Of a DNA stretch of 13,231 nucleotides, positions 13,086 to 13,231 are shown piece after piece (positions within the stretch are counted from its first letter, which is position 1; every line of letters starts with the position of its first letter). A program made the translations under genes and the position numbers. Source of the stretch: Sandaracinaceae bacterium (lineage in GTDB: Bacteria > Myxococcota_A > Polyangia > Polyangiales > Sandaracinaceae); assembly GCA_025056955.1 (NCBI GenBank), contig JANWYL010000062.1, forward strand, positions 1 to 13,231. Direction: 5' to 3'. A model generated the notes under the pieces. The model made no database searches. It had not been told where the DNA came from and worked only from the letters and a program-made list of their open reading frames with translations.

Positions 13086-13231
13086 AAAAGAAGAAACCAA
13101 AAGATATTCACATTTTTGGGTTTATTCCTTCTAACTGGTCTCATCAAAATCAAATCGCTATGGGAGCCGAAGCCCTCTGTAGCCTTACTCGATTTGATTA
13201 TGTCCAAATGGGCTTTTTGCTGAAAGAATTA
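13082..13231 (+). CDS. Unknown protein, 3' end beyond window
   Basis: 50 codons visible, open to the last base. GTG 13082 overlaps the preceding stop by 4 bases and has a clear ribosome binding site (GAGAGG, 7-base spacer). The peptide begins with a Lys run (VKKKKPKDIH), then a hydrophobic strand IFGFIPS, then NWSHQNQIAMGAEALCS. The basic start followed by a beta strand and a helix could be the opening of a Rossmann-like domain, but I do not recognise it. It is AT-rich like its neighbour. Confidence 0.55.
   Translation, partial: MKKKKPKDIHIFGFIPSNWSHQNQIAMGAEALCSLTRFDYVQMGFLLKEL

Overview
The window is bacterial chromosomal DNA with a GC content that looks mid-50s to 60 percent by eye, densely packed with housekeeping and envelope genes. 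No mobile element, CRISPR array or rRNA is visible. The best lineage hint is the translation initiation factor IF3 gene. It carries a long, low-complexity C-terminal tail of about 78 residues, as in Dsg, the IF3 of Myxococcus xanthus. A myxobacterial or deltaproteobacterial-type (Myxococcota) host is therefore my best guess, but it is an inference.

Layout. Plus strand, 1-2590: a 5'-truncated SppA-type protease IV, then a class III-like sirtuin with an eroded zinc knuckle. Minus strand, 2598-3359: infC, convergent with the sirtuin. Plus strand, 3530-3604: tRNA-Pro(GGG). Minus strand, 3673-6706: a two-gene unit, a PpiD-like membrane-anchored parvulin followed by a compact M16 zinc peptidase that probably starts with TTG just after the ppiD stop. 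Plus strand, 6806-8730: proS and an unrecognised 51-residue single-pass membrane protein with a strong ribosome binding site. Minus strand, 12726-8733: a CgeB-like glycosyltransferase, a SurE-adenine phosphoribosyltransferase fusion overlapping it by 4 bp, tRNA-Trp(CCA), and enolase, whose ribosome binding site starts a few bases after the tRNA. From about 12250 to the right edge the DNA becomes clearly more AT-rich. Beyond 12849 lie two overlapping plus-strand reading frames of unknown function, the second cut by the window edge.

How the genes fit together. Three products point to envelope protein quality control: SppA degrades signal or membrane peptides, PpiD is a periplasm-facing folding chaperone, and the M16 protein is a zinc endopeptidase. 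ProS, IF3 and the two tRNAs serve translation, and enolase serves glycolysis. The most unusual protein is the SurE-Apt fusion, which joins a metal-dependent nucleoside-monophosphate phosphatase to a PRPP-dependent adenine salvage enzyme in one chain, with the key motifs of both halves intact. Other points worth a second look are the degenerate sirtuin zinc site, the IF3 tail, the tRNA-Trp/eno leader arrangement, the 51-residue membrane protein, and the AT-rich right end with an in-frame amber codon.
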